Shown piece by piece: positions 51,009 through 59,070 of a stretch of DNA of 64,000 nt (the first letter of the stretch is position 1; the number at the start of each line of letters is the position of its first letter). This DNA comes from Bordetella sp. H567 (GTDB lineage Bacteria; Pseudomonadota; Gammaproteobacteria; Burkholderiales; Burkholderiaceae_B): NCBI RefSeq assembly GCF_001704295.1, contig NZ_CP012334.1, positions 4,042,084-4,106,083 on the forward strand. The letters run 5' to 3'. The position numbers and the translations under genes are program-made. Below the pieces are notes generated by a model, which was not told the origin of the DNA, searched no databases, and worked only from the letters and a program-made list of their open reading frames with translations.

Positions 51009-51992
51009 ATGCGCAACATCGCCATACTCGTTTTCCCGGGCGTCCAGGCACTCGATGTGTTTGGCCCGACCGATGTTTTTTCCGAAGCGAACCGCTTTCT
51101 GCGGCCCAGCGATCAATACCAACTTGAGCTGATCTCGACGGAACCCGACGTACTGCGATGCTCCAGCGGCCTGCGGATTCATGCGGACCGATACTTCGGC
51201 GACGTTTCCGATGGCCATGACCTGCTGCTTGTCGCCGGGGGGCCCAGCCTGGTACATAACGCCCTGGACGATGCCGTGCATGCATGGCTCAAGGAAGCAA
51301 GCGAGCGGGCGCGGCGCTTCGGCTCCATCTGCAACGGCGCCTTGACCCTGGCCAGGGCCGGCCTGCTGGATGGCCGCTTTGTCACCACGCACTGGAACGA
51401 CGCGGCGGCGTTGGCGGCGGCCTGCCCAACCGCCAAGGTCGAGTTCGACCGCATCTTCATCCAGGATGGGAATCTTTATACCTCGGCGGGCGTAACCGCC
51501 GGCATTGACCTGTCCTTGTACCTGCTGGCGCAGGACCATGGCCCAGAAGTCGCATTGAATGTCGCCAAGCGGCTGGTCGTGTTTCTTCAACGGGCGGGTG
51601 GCCAATCCCAGTTCAGCCCGTATTTGACTCCCTACGCCGAGGCCTCCTCCCCCATCGCGCAGGTACAGCAATACGTGCTCGGGCACCTGGCGGACGATCT
51701 CAGCATCGACGTCCTGGCGGAGGTGGCCAAGATGAGCAAACGCAATTTTTCTCGGATATTCGTTCGGGACACGAACGTGACACCCGCCGAATTCGTGGAA
51801 AGCGCACGCATAGATGCCGCACGAGTAATGCTGGAAAATAGTGCTGACCCGCTCAAGACCATCGCGTGGCGGTGCGGCCTGGGGAACTCGGATCACTTTC
51901 GGCTGAGCTTCAAGCGGCGGATCGGCATAACGCCGCAGCAATACCGGCGCCATTTCGGCGGATTTGGTGCCACGGCTGCCTCTGACGACTGA
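51009..51992 (+). CDS. GlxA/AraC-family regulator with DJ-1/PfpI domain
   Basis: A 327-residue regulator. Residues 1-175 form a DJ-1/PfpI-like domain (ILVFPGVQALDVFGPTDVFSE at the start, FGSICNGALTLARAGLL with the nucleophile-elbow Cys). Residues about 210-315 are an AraC helix-turn-helix pair (LAEVAKMSKRNFSRIFVRDT, then RCGLGNSDHFRLSFKRRIG). GlxA-type proteins commonly regulate amine or amino-acid catabolism. The M24 gene upstream may be its target. The ATG has no strong ribosome site. Confidence 0.9.
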   Translation: MRNIAILVFPGVQALDVFGPTDVFSEANRFLRPSDQYQLELISTEPDVLRCSSGLRIHADRYFGDVSDGHDLLLVAGGPSLVHNALDDAVHAWLKEASERARRFGSICNGALTLARAGLLDGRFVTTHWNDAAALAAACPTAKVEFDRIFIQDGNLYTSAGVTAGIDLSLYLLAQDHGPEVALNVAKRLVVFLQRAGGQSQFSPYLTPYAEASSPIAQVQQYVLGHLADDLSIDVLAEVAKMSKRNFSRIFVRDTNVTPAEFVESARIDAARVMLENSADPLKTIAWRCGLGNSDHFRLSFKRRIGITPQQYRRHFGGFGATAASDD

Positions 51993-52093
51993 TATGGACC
52001 GTGGCGGAGACGGCCGCCGCCCGGGTCAGGTGCTTTGATATGCAGACGCTTATAGATCCGGAAGTGCGGTCACGTCGTCAAGGCACGCGTATT

Positions 52094-52477
52094 TGGCGGA
52101 AGGTGTGAGATTCGAACTCACGAGGGCCGTGAAGCCCCGCCGGTTTTCCTTACCCCTATGGCTTTCGCCACCAGGCCGTGCCTGTTTGCGGGTCTGGACT
52201 TTGCCTTCACCATGGTCCTGCGCTGGCGCGGGACGTTAGGTGGGAGCCGTCAAGTCTCTACACGTTATCGATGCATTCAAGCCGGATTCGCGTTCGCACG
52301 CGGTCTCCGGGCTATCTGGACAGCCGCCGAAACGACCATCCTTCATCGATCTTCGCTCGGCGTTACCTCGGAAGCGTCCAGGGGCTTCGCCGAATTTGAC
52401 TCCTTACATCCCAAGGGTTTCCCCAAGGGCGCTCGATTGAACAAGACCGGTGCATTCAACCACTCTGCCAACCTTCC
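52094..52477 (-). tRNA. tRNA-Ser(UGA) interrupted by a group I intron
   Basis: The 5' exon (52443-52477, 35 bases) and 3' exon (52094-52148, 55 bases including encoded CCA) join to a 90-base class II serine tRNA with acceptor GGAAGGT/ACCTTCC, D arm GCAGAGTGG, anticodon stem CCGGT/ACCGG, long variable arm and T loop TTCGAATC. Splicing between U34 and G35 restores the loop CTTGAAA and anticodon TGA. The tRNA is not functional without removal of the intervening 294 bases. Other serine acceptors may exist outside this window. Confidence 0.88.
52149..52442 (-). ncRNA. Group I self-splicing intron (Azoarcus-like, IC3-type) inside tRNA-Ser
   Basis: The 294-base insert shows the group I core. P1 pairs exon CUU plus intron G with CGAG around a six-base loop, giving the U-G wobble at the 5' splice site. 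P2 is a hairpin with GAAA tetraloop. GGAGUCAAAUUCGGCGAAGCC at 52383-52403 is the P3/P4 strand, GUAGAGACUUGACGGCUCCC near 52236-52261 holds P7 and P3', and AAGGCAAAGUCCAG near 52194-52207 the other P7 side. The intron ends in G (omega G). Core elements match the Azoarcus tRNA-Ile intron as I recall it, with a compensating change in P3. No homing endonuclease frame fits. Confidence 0.87.
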
Positions 52478-52549
52478 ACGGGCAGGATTGTATCGGATTT
52501 CGCCGGCGCGGCCGGCTGCTGAACCGCGCGCCGTGATCGCGGTTGCCCA

Positions 52550-52843
52550 TCAAGCCGATTCGGCGTGCAAACGGATGCCGAGTGCGCGCACGACCTTCCA
52601 AATCGTCGCGAATTCCGGGTTGCCTTCCCCGGAAAGCGCGCGGTAAAGGCTTTCTCGCTTGACCCCGGTCTCACGGGCCAACTGACTCATACCGCGGGCG
52701 CGAGCGATCACACCCAGTGCGTGTGCGACGAAACGAGGATCATCGCCAGCTTCTTCAAGAGCCGCGTCGAAATAGGCAGCCATTTCTTCTTCGGTGCGAA
52801 GATGCGCCGCAGAATCCCATTGACGGATTTGTACCTTCGGCAT
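52550..52843 (-). CDS. Orphan HigA-like addiction-module antidote (HI1420 family)
   Basis: A 97-residue protein with an XRE-type helix-turn-helix (VIARARGMSQLARETGVKRESLYRALSG, about 50-77) preceded by the AYFDAALEEAGDDPRFVAHAL segment typical of the dnstrm_HI1420 antitoxin family. These are normally encoded right after a RelE/HI1419-type toxin. No such toxin, intact or broken, is visible in the 340 bases upstream. The ATG at 52843 gives the family start MPKVQIRQWD with AGTGAG upstream. It may be a leftover antitoxin or an independent regulator. Confidence 0.82.
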   Translation of the reverse strand: MPKVQIRQWDSAAHLRTEEEMAAYFDAALEEAGDDPRFVAHALGVIARARGMSQLARETGVKRESLYRALSGEGNPEFATIWKVVRALGIRLHAESA

Positions 52844-53187
52844 ACTCACTCCAGATCCAAGCGCCAACGGGCAGCGACGAAAAACTGTAACTCATAGGGG
52901 ACAGTCGCGCAGCTGGGTGCGATATGGACTCGATGCGCGGATCGGCTCCGTGTCCCTGCGGGGGCCGCGGTTCCGAAGGTATTTTCCTCAGTGTCTTACA
53001 AGCGGTCGACTGGAATTCTCTATTGCGACACGCCGCCACACGGCGGGCTACGGCGCCAATGGATAAGCGTCCGCGAGACGCGACACGCCCGGAGCTCCCG
53101 ATACGAAGCAGTACAATGCGGCACCTCGGAGGCATGGTGACATGGGCGCACGCCCCTGAGCTCTCCGCAGCGGCGCGCTGCCGTATA
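52844..53187. other. Intergenic region between antidote gene and tRNA-Leu
   Basis: A 344-base gap carrying promoters for the antidote gene and for tRNA-Leu(UAA). Frames on both strands show no start, ribosome site or protein-like pattern, and no toxin remnant was found. Confidence 0.4.
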
Positions 53188-53276
53188 GCCCGAGTGGTGA
53201 AATTGGTAGACACAGAGGACTTAAAATCCTCCGGCTTTAATCGGCCGTACCGGTTCGATTCCGGTCTCGGGCACCA
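53188..53276 (+). tRNA. tRNA-Leu(UAA)
   Basis: An 89-base leucine tRNA with acceptor GCCCGAG/CTCGGGC, an anticodon stem GAGGA/TCCTC with loop CTTAAAA giving anticodon TAA, a long variable arm, TTCGATTC T loop and encoded CCA. It is not interrupted, although tRNA-Leu(UAA) is a classic group I intron site in cyanobacteria. Confidence 0.95.
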
Positions 53277-53661
53277 CCGACGATTTCCAAGATTTTCCGC
53301 TCTTCAGAAAATATGGCAGCCCAAGGCGCTTCGGGTCCAGGCTTTCCTTCGAGACTTCCCTTCACTGGCGAGCAAGATTTGGGGAGCGGTGAAGACGCCG
53401 GATCTTGCTGCCTGGCGCGATACCCGGGGCGGTTCACATCGCGGCGTTGCCCAGGGGCGAAGTTGGTATCTCACCCATACGTCTTCTCACTACACCGCTC
53501 TGGAAAGCAGGGCAGCCAAAGCGCCATTTCCGCGTGCAAAGGGGCACCACCGCCGCGAGTGAACTCTGATCCACAATCCACCACGCACTCTCCTTGACCG
53601 CTCCGTTCCCGGCCAGGCCTCCTGCCGCGCCGCGAACAGCCGGCAGCCTACAGGAGAGTGC
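53277..53661. other. Intergenic region, nothing recognised
   Basis: This 385-base gap after tRNA-Leu(UAA) has no convincing gene. It ends with an AGGAGAG ribosome site for the DUF4153 gene. Confidence 0.35.
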
Positions 53662-55470
53662 ATGCAGCAAGAACCCACGTCCCACTCGCCAGAACAATCA
53701 GCGCAGCATGGCTGCTTCCTGGCGATGCGGCTCGCCACCGCGCTGGTCCAGGCCGCCATGCTATACCTCCTGACGCACGTGGCCGCGACCGGCGCATCCT
53801 GGCAAGCCGCTTATCCGGCGCTCTTCATACCCTTGCTGCTGGTCTTCACCTACGTGCCGCTGGTCATCATGCTGGGGCTTGGCCAGATGCCGGGCCGCCC
53901 GCTGGTGATCTGGGCATGGGCCGCCGCCGTCGTCATCGCCGGACTCGGCTATTACGAAGGCACGCGCGGCAGCGCCCTCGAATACCCGGACCAAGCTGTC
54001 GCCTCGCCTCGTTTCATGATGTTCCTGGCCACCGGTGCAGCCCTGTTTATCGCTCACGTGCTGGTGGCCGGTGGTGCCGCGGAAAGACGACTCTTCCCCT
54101 CCTACAAACGCCTTTTCAACATGGTCTGGAAGATGGGCATGCAAATCGCCCTGGCGATGGCCTTTGTCGGCATGCTCTGGGTCCTGCTTATGCTGGGCGC
54201 GCATCTGTTCGAATTGTTGGGCCTGCGCGGGTTCTACCGCGTTATCGGCCAGGCCTGGTTCATCTATCCCGCCACCACGCTCGCGCTGGCGACGGCGCTG
54301 CACCTTACGGACGCACGGCCCGCCTTGATTCAAAGCGTCCATGCCATCGTGCTCGGCTTATTGTCGTGGCTATTGCCGCTGCTGACGGCCATCGTGGCCG
54401 CGTTTCTTTGCAGCCTGCCCTTCACCTCGCTGGAGCCGTTGTGGCAAACCCGATTCGCCGCGAGCCTGCTGCTCGCGACCATGGCCGCGCTTGTATTCCT
54501 GATCAACTGCAGCTATCAGGGCGGTAGCCCCGAACACACCAGATCGCGTGTCAAGCGGCTTGCCAGCACGGTGGGCGCGGTGATGCTGCTTCCGCTATGC
54601 GGCTTGGCGATCCAGGCGCTGCACCTGCGCGTCGCGCAGTACGGATGGACCGCGGATCGTATCTTCGGGGCCGCGGCCATCACCATCGCGGCGTGCTATG
54701 CGGTCGGCTACGCCCTCGCCGCCATGCCGTCGCCGGGATGGTTCAAACGGTTGGAAGCCGTCAACGTGGCGGCTGCGTACCTGGCCATCGCCGTGGTGCT
54801 GGCCATCTTCTCGCCCATGGCGGATCCGGCGCGGCTGATGGTGGTCACCCAGGTCCAACGCCTGGCCACGGGCGTCGTCGCCGCGGACAAGTTCGACTAC
54901 GCGTCATTGAAATACGACGGCGCACGCTGGGGCATGGCCGCCCTGCAGAAGCTTGAACGCCAACAGGACGGAAGCGATGCCGCGACGGTACGAGAGAAGG
55001 CGCAACGTGTACTGGCATCGCAATCGCGCGAGCCGTTCGTGGAGAAACCGTCCGTGACGCCAGACACGCTACGGGCGCAACTCAACCCCGCGAACCCTGG
55101 CCGCCCTCTGCCTGCCGGGTTCTACGACCCCGCGTTCTGGCAGGGGCAAACGCGAGTGCCGCAATGCTTGCAAGCGGGGCAAGGCCCTTGTACCGGCAGC
55201 TATATCGCACTGTCACCCGACGCGCCGGAGGCTATCCTGCTCGTGGACGATGTCGAAGGCGCGATCTTCCAGCAAGACGACAGGGGCCACTGGGAATGGA
55301 CCGCAGTGGTCAACGGCCTTGGGTTTTGCCGAGACCACGGGCTTCGGCAAGCCATGCGGGATGAAACGATCGTGACCGCTCCCCACCCGTGGCAGGACAT
55401 CGTCGTGGAAGGCATGCGCTTCGTCGTCGTGCCCGAAAAGCAGAAATGCCCCGAGGCGACCGGCAAATAA
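53662..55470 (+). CDS. DUF4153-family membrane protein
   Basis: A 602-residue protein with about 12 membrane helices in its first 400 residues, followed by a soluble domain of about 190 residues. DUF4153 signs: the RRLFPSYKRLFNMVWKMGMQIALAMAFVG stretch near 135-163, LGLLSWLLPLLTAIVAAFL near 230 and the ILINCSYQGG loop near 278. The C-terminal domain (DRGHWEWTAVV, FCRDHGLRQAM) resembles lipoprotein-like small domains in relatives. Function unknown. ATG follows AGGAGAG. Confidence 0.85.
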   Translation: MQQEPTSHSPEQSAQHGCFLAMRLATALVQAAMLYLLTHVAATGASWQAAYPALFIPLLLVFTYVPLVIMLGLGQMPGRPLVIWAWAAAVVIAGLGYYEGTRGSALEYPDQAVASPRFMMFLATGAALFIAHVLVAGGAAERRLFPSYKRLFNMVWKMGMQIALAMAFVGMLWVLLMLGAHLFELLGLRGFYRVIGQAWFIYPATTLALATALHLTDARPALIQSVHAIVLGLLSWLLPLLTAIVAAFLCSLPFTSLEPLWQTRFAASLLLATMAALVFLINCSYQGGSPEHTRSRVKRLASTVGAVMLLPLCGLAIQALHLRVAQYGWTADRIFGAAAITIAACYAVGYALAAMPSPGWFKRLEAVNVAAAYLAIAVVLAIFSPMADPARLMVVTQVQRLATGVVAADKFDYASLKYDGARWGMAALQKLERQQDGSDAATVREKAQRVLASQSREPFVEKPSVTPDTLRAQLNPANPGRPLPAGFYDPAFWQGQTRVPQCLQAGQGPCTGSYIALSPDAPEAILLVDDVEGAIFQQDDRGHWEWTAVVNGLGFCRDHGLRQAMRDETIVTAPHPWQDIVVEGMRFVVVPEKQKCPEATGK

Positions 55471-55551
55471 ACCAGATTCGATCGAAGCCCCTTGCGCCCG
55501 GCTGGCCGCCGCCCGTGCTGGCCGCCATCCCGCGCGGGGGCCACCGCGACG

Positions 55552-56193
55552 CTAGCCCTCCGCCACGATCTGCCGTATTGCCTGCTCGAATACCTCTACC
55601 GGCTGCCCGCCGCTGACCAGGTACTTCTCATTGAAAATGATGGCCGGCACGGATTGAATGCCCATCGCCATATACTGCTGTTCCTCGGCGCGTACGTCGT
55701 CGGCATACTCGCTGCTTTCCAGTATCTCTTTCGCACGCTGAGGATCCAGGCCTACGGACCGTGCCGCGTCGACCAGGACATCGTGCTTGCTCGGGTCCTT
55801 GCCGTCCGAATGATAGGCCTGCAACAGCGCCATCTTCAGCGGCAATTGCTTGCCCTCGATGCCCGCCCAGAACAGCAACCGATGCGCATCGAAGGTGTTA
55901 TAGACGCGGGTACGCTGGCCGAAGGTAAAGCCCACACTGGCGCCGCGTTCGCGGATCATCGCCTGCGATTCAGCGATCTGCTCGGGCGTGCGCCCGTACT
56001 TCTTGCCGATATAGTCCACCAGGGACTCGCCTTCGGCCTTCATATCCGGATTCAGCTCGAAGGGATGCATCACGATCTGCGCCGCGACCGCGTCGCCCAC
56101 GTTCGCGAGCGCCCGCTGCAGGGAAGACAAGCCCACCGCGCACCACGGACAGGCCACATCGGACACGAAATCTATTCTCAGGGATAAGGTCAT
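55552..56193 (-). CDS. DsbA-family (FrnE/2-hydroxychromene isomerase-like) thiol oxidoreductase
   Basis: A 213-residue cytoplasmic thioredoxin-fold protein: CPWC at 15-18 in the FrnE-type DVACPWCAVGL motif, helical insert about 60-150, and cis-Pro in GIQSVPAIIFNEKYLVSG near 183. FrnE-like proteins act in thiol-disulfide exchange or polyketide-type isomerisation; no signal peptide is present. The start at 56193 was taken because it begins the conserved MTLSLRIDFVSD; the longer frame is not family-like. AGGCAAAGC precedes it, a moderate site. Confidence 0.88.
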   Translation of the reverse strand: MTLSLRIDFVSDVACPWCAVGLSSLQRALANVGDAVAAQIVMHPFELNPDMKAEGESLVDYIGKKYGRTPEQIAESQAMIRERGASVGFTFGQRTRVYNTFDAHRLLFWAGIEGKQLPLKMALLQAYHSDGKDPSKHDVLVDAARSVGLDPQRAKEILESSEYADDVRAEEQQYMAMGIQSVPAIIFNEKYLVSGGQPVEVFEQAIRQIVAEG

Positions 56194-56432
56194 TGCTTTG
56201 CCTCGGAAAGGAGACGAATAAATAAAAGTACGTGCAACCGCCAAAAAGCCCACATGCCTCGACATCCGCATCGACACTTGCAATCCAACGTCAGGACTCC
56301 GGCACCCAAAGGGGCTGGACGCTACGGTCAGGGGCTCCTTCCCGCGTTGCACTCAGCGCCAAAGTATTACCTCACCCGCTTTGTCGTCCGCCCTAGACTG
56401 CCATCGTCGCACATCGCCGACCAGGAGACATC

Positions 56433-56852
56433 ATGCGCACACGTCACGGAGTGACTTTGGTCAGTTTCTGTATTGCCATCGTGGGAACGGTTGTGGTTTC
56501 CAGTGGCTGGGCAGAAGACAAGCGTTCGCTAGGATCTGAAACCGACAAGGTAAACTGCTCAATGGAGGGCACGTCTCTGAAATGCCCCTTTGTCAACAGC
56601 AAATACACCTTTGTCGCCAACATGGAGCAGCCGATAGATGCCGGCTCAAATGGCACCGGCACCATGACCTTGGAAAGCGGTGTCTCCAACTATACAGGCG
56701 TCAACTGCCAGATAGACGTCAACCCCGACTTTAGTTCCATCAATGGCAGTATCTGGTGCGGTAACCGCCACGCTACGCTCAGTCAACCAGCGGTCCACGT
56801 AATGTTCGCGAACGCCGTCCATGGCAACGGTAGTTTCTTTATACCGCAGTGA
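56433..56852 (+). CDS. Unknown secreted four-to-five-cysteine small protein
   Basis: I do not recognise this 139-residue protein. It has a signal peptide (about 1-28, LVSFCIAIVGTVVVSSGWA) and a mature part rich in Ser, Asn, Gly and Thr with cysteines in NCSMEGTSLKCPF, VNCQIDVN and SIWCGNRH, suggesting two disulfides. Codon use is clearly more AT-rich than in its neighbours, hinting at transfer. An AGGAGAC site precedes the ATG. It stands alone. An outer-surface or inhibitor-like role is possible but is only a guess. Confidence 0.6.
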   Translation: MRTRHGVTLVSFCIAIVGTVVVSSGWAEDKRSLGSETDKVNCSMEGTSLKCPFVNSKYTFVANMEQPIDAGSNGTGTMTLESGVSNYTGVNCQIDVNPDFSSINGSIWCGNRHATLSQPAVHVMFANAVHGNGSFFIPQ

Positions 56853-57044
56853 GCGGGTAAGAATAGAGGGCTGAGGCCTCGTGCGGCCGGCCCCTCGGAA
56901 TACAGATGAGCGTCCAGCCCGCGCCAATGACCGCGGGCGCGATAAACCGCGCTTCGATTCAGGCCGGCATCAACGCGTCCCGCGCTTCTGCCCGCTGAAT
57001 CTCGATAACCGCCACCACCGCCATGACTGCCGCCAGGCGCCCTG

Positions 57045-57461
57045 TCAATCCTTGGCGTAGCGGAATTCCGGCAGGGCGCGCAGGCTGTCCTTGCTTGCGC
57101 CCTCCATGCGCAGCCGCTTGTCGGCGACATGCAATTCCTTGAACGGCACGGCGACCAGCCGTTGGCCCAGGCCCAGGAAGCCGCCCACCGACAGGATGGC
57201 ATAGGGCTCCTGATTGGCCGGGCTGACGATAATGTCGTCGAGGGTGCCGATCTTGTCCTTATCGCTGTTCTGCACGTCGGCGCCGATGAGCTTGGACGCC
57301 CGATAGCCGGTCGCCAGCTGGACGACATCCACTCGTTTCTCCGTGATGGATTGCGGCGCACCCTGCGCCATAAGCGTGTCGACGGGCATGGCCGCGGCCA
57401 GGCCCAGGACAAGCGCATATCCCCAGGCGGTAAGCCTGGACGAGACGGCGATTGTCTGCAT
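57045..57461 (-). CDS. Exported PRC-barrel domain protein
   Basis: A 138-residue protein with signal peptide (about 1-32, AYALVLGLAAAMPVDTLMAQG-like) and one PRC-barrel at about 53-120 (RASKLIGADVQNSDKDKIGTLDDIIVS, ILSVGGFLGLGQRLVAVPFKEL). Such proteins occur in stress operons as periplasmic beta-barrel adaptors of unknown partner. The ATG beginning MQTIAVSS has GGGAGAG upstream. A longer frame to 57530 was rejected. Confidence 0.82.
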   Translation of the reverse strand: MQTIAVSSRLTAWGYALVLGLAAAMPVDTLMAQGAPQSITEKRVDVVQLATGYRASKLIGADVQNSDKDKIGTLDDIIVSPANQEPYAILSVGGFLGLGQRLVAVPFKELHVADKRLRMEGASKDSLRALPEFRYAKD

Positions 57462-57670
57462 GATGCTCTCCCGGGAAGTGGCAAACACGCGCGAGTGCGC
57501 GGCTGGGGCGGACGGCGGTTTCCGGATCAACCGGCTGCCGTGCCGCCCATCCCGGGCTGTGAAGCAAGCATCAGGCCCGGCGCCCGCCTGTCCCGCTGTT
57601 CCCGGATACGCTTTTGTAGTCTACTTTCTACTGAAAGAACGTCCCAGCGGGATGAGCGCCAGAGGCATCT

Positions 57671-57847
57671 ATGTGGATATGCAGGCAGTGCGGCACGGCT
57701 TATAGACCCAGCGACCTGAGCGCGGAACGCGACCTGGATGGCTACTATTTCCGTTGCAAGGTATGCGACTGCCGCAACGAACTCGTCGACGTGAGACGGA
57801 AGGACGACGAGGACGCCGACGTGGGCTTGAGACAACCGCCGGCGTAG
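57671..57847 (+). CDS. 58-residue zinc-ribbon protein
   Basis: A short protein not usually called because of its size: MWICRQCGTAYRPSDL followed by FRCKVCDC, so two CxxC knuckles bind zinc, then a DDEDAD acidic tail. An AGAGG stretch lies eight bases before the ATG. It ends three bases before the stop of the convergent ornithine cyclodeaminase-like gene. Role unknown; DNA, RNA or protein binding is possible. Confidence 0.55.
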   Translation: MWICRQCGTAYRPSDLSAERDLDGYYFRCKVCDCRNELVDVRRKDDEDADVGLRQPPA

Positions 57848-57850
57848 CAC

Positions 57851-58951
57851 TCAATTCCGGATATCCTGGATGAACCACTCCAGCGGCAGCTCGTGCCCCA
57901 AGCCTTGCTCCTTGGCCTTCCTGTACACCACGCCGCCCACCGATGAGAACTGCACGCCCCAGTTGCCCACCGTGTAATAGAACGTGATCTGGTCATCGCG
58001 CGTGCGGCCCGGCGCCTTGCCGGAAATCACGTCGGTATAAACAGGCCAGTCCTGCGTGGGTAGCCGCGCTTTCTTCGGTTTCGGCAGGCGCTGCTGTTCT
58101 TCGGCGGTGCCGGCCACGTAAGCGCCCGGGCTGCCGGAAATGCCTTTACGGAAGCGATCGGTTTCCGGCATGGGGAGTTCTTCCCTGCCCTGCTGCACCG
58201 CCACATCGAAGCGCTGCACGATGGACGGGTCGATTTCACGCGGCGTCAGCACCACTACGTGCATGCCCGGTTCCAGCCAATCCGCTTCCAGTACCGGCGT
58301 CATGCTGTCTGTGCAGGTCGCGACGATATCCGCTCCGCGGACCGCCTCGCGCGGCGTATCCACCGGCGCGATCTCCACGCCGAAGCGTTCCGCACATTCG
58401 CGGGCAAAGCGTTCGCGATTGTCGCGGCTGCGGCTGAAGACGCGGACGCGCTTGATCCCGCGCACGGCAAGGATGGCTTCCAGGAACGTGCGCGCCATGC
58501 CGCCCGAGCCGATGATGCCAAGTTCGCGCGAGTTCTCGCGTGACAGCAGGCGCGTGCCGATGCCGGCCGCGCCGCCCACGCGCATGTGCTGCAGGTGTCC
58601 GTCGTTGAGCAAGGCCAAGGGCTTGCCGTTGCCCGTGCTGAACAGGAACACCAGCCCGCAGTACGTGCCGGGCTCGATGCAGTATTTCTGCTCGCTGCCG
58701 CCGGCGCCTTCATTGCGTGGCCAGACCAGAATGTCCGACTTCAGCCTCACCGCGAGGATGCCGTCGCTGGTGCCGTCCACCGTTCCCCAACGGTAGTAGC
58801 CGTCGTCGCGGTCGCACGGTACATACATATCGATGCGTGGACGGCCGATTGCCGCACCGGTCAGCAGACCGGCGAAGGCGCGCTCCTGCGCCTCGATGCA
58901 TTCGCGCATGGTCAGCACTTTTTCGACGACTTCGTTATTGATCAAAAGCAT
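57851..58951 (-). CDS. Ornithine cyclodeaminase/mu-crystallin family protein
   Basis: A 366-residue NAD-dependent enzyme. Rossmann motif LGIIGSGGMARTFLEAIL near 140-157, RVGGAAGIGTRLLSRENS just before it, and the Asp/Arg ligand region MYVPCDRDDGYYRWGTVDG near 42-60 unlike classic ornithine cyclodeaminase. Relatives include alanine dehydrogenases, ketimine reductases and tauropine-like enzymes. It lies downstream of a Bug receptor gene on the same strand and may act on the compound taken up. ATG at 58951 follows GGAGAAAAC. Confidence 0.85.
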   Translation of the reverse strand: MLLINNEVVEKVLTMRECIEAQERAFAGLLTGAAIGRPRIDMYVPCDRDDGYYRWGTVDGTSDGILAVRLKSDILVWPRNEGAGGSEQKYCIEPGTYCGLVFLFSTGNGKPLALLNDGHLQHMRVGGAAGIGTRLLSRENSRELGIIGSGGMARTFLEAILAVRGIKRVRVFSRSRDNRERFARECAERFGVEIAPVDTPREAVRGADIVATCTDSMTPVLEADWLEPGMHVVVLTPREIDPSIVQRFDVAVQQGREELPMPETDRFRKGISGSPGAYVAGTAEEQQRLPKPKKARLPTQDWPVYTDVISGKAPGRTRDDQITFYYTVGNWGVQFSSVGGVVYRKAKEQGLGHELPLEWFIQDIRN

Positions 58952-59070
58952 GTTTTCTCCAGATACACCGGCCGGCCGGCGCCTTGTGCGTGCCAAGGCG
59001 GAAGGCCGGATTCAAGACAGCAGGCAAACCAAACGCGAATGGCATCCGCACCCCGGCGAGCGCGAGCGCC

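Noticed and set aside
52094-52477. Two broken serine tRNA fragments caused by an insertion
   Set aside because: The halves pair perfectly, and the insert has all group I core elements with correct splice-site pairing, so it is an intron and not a disruption.
52158-52646. Plus-strand open frames of up to 162 codons over the tRNA-Ser region
   Set aside because: They cover the tRNA exons and group I intron in the antisense direction and show no family pattern or ribosome site.
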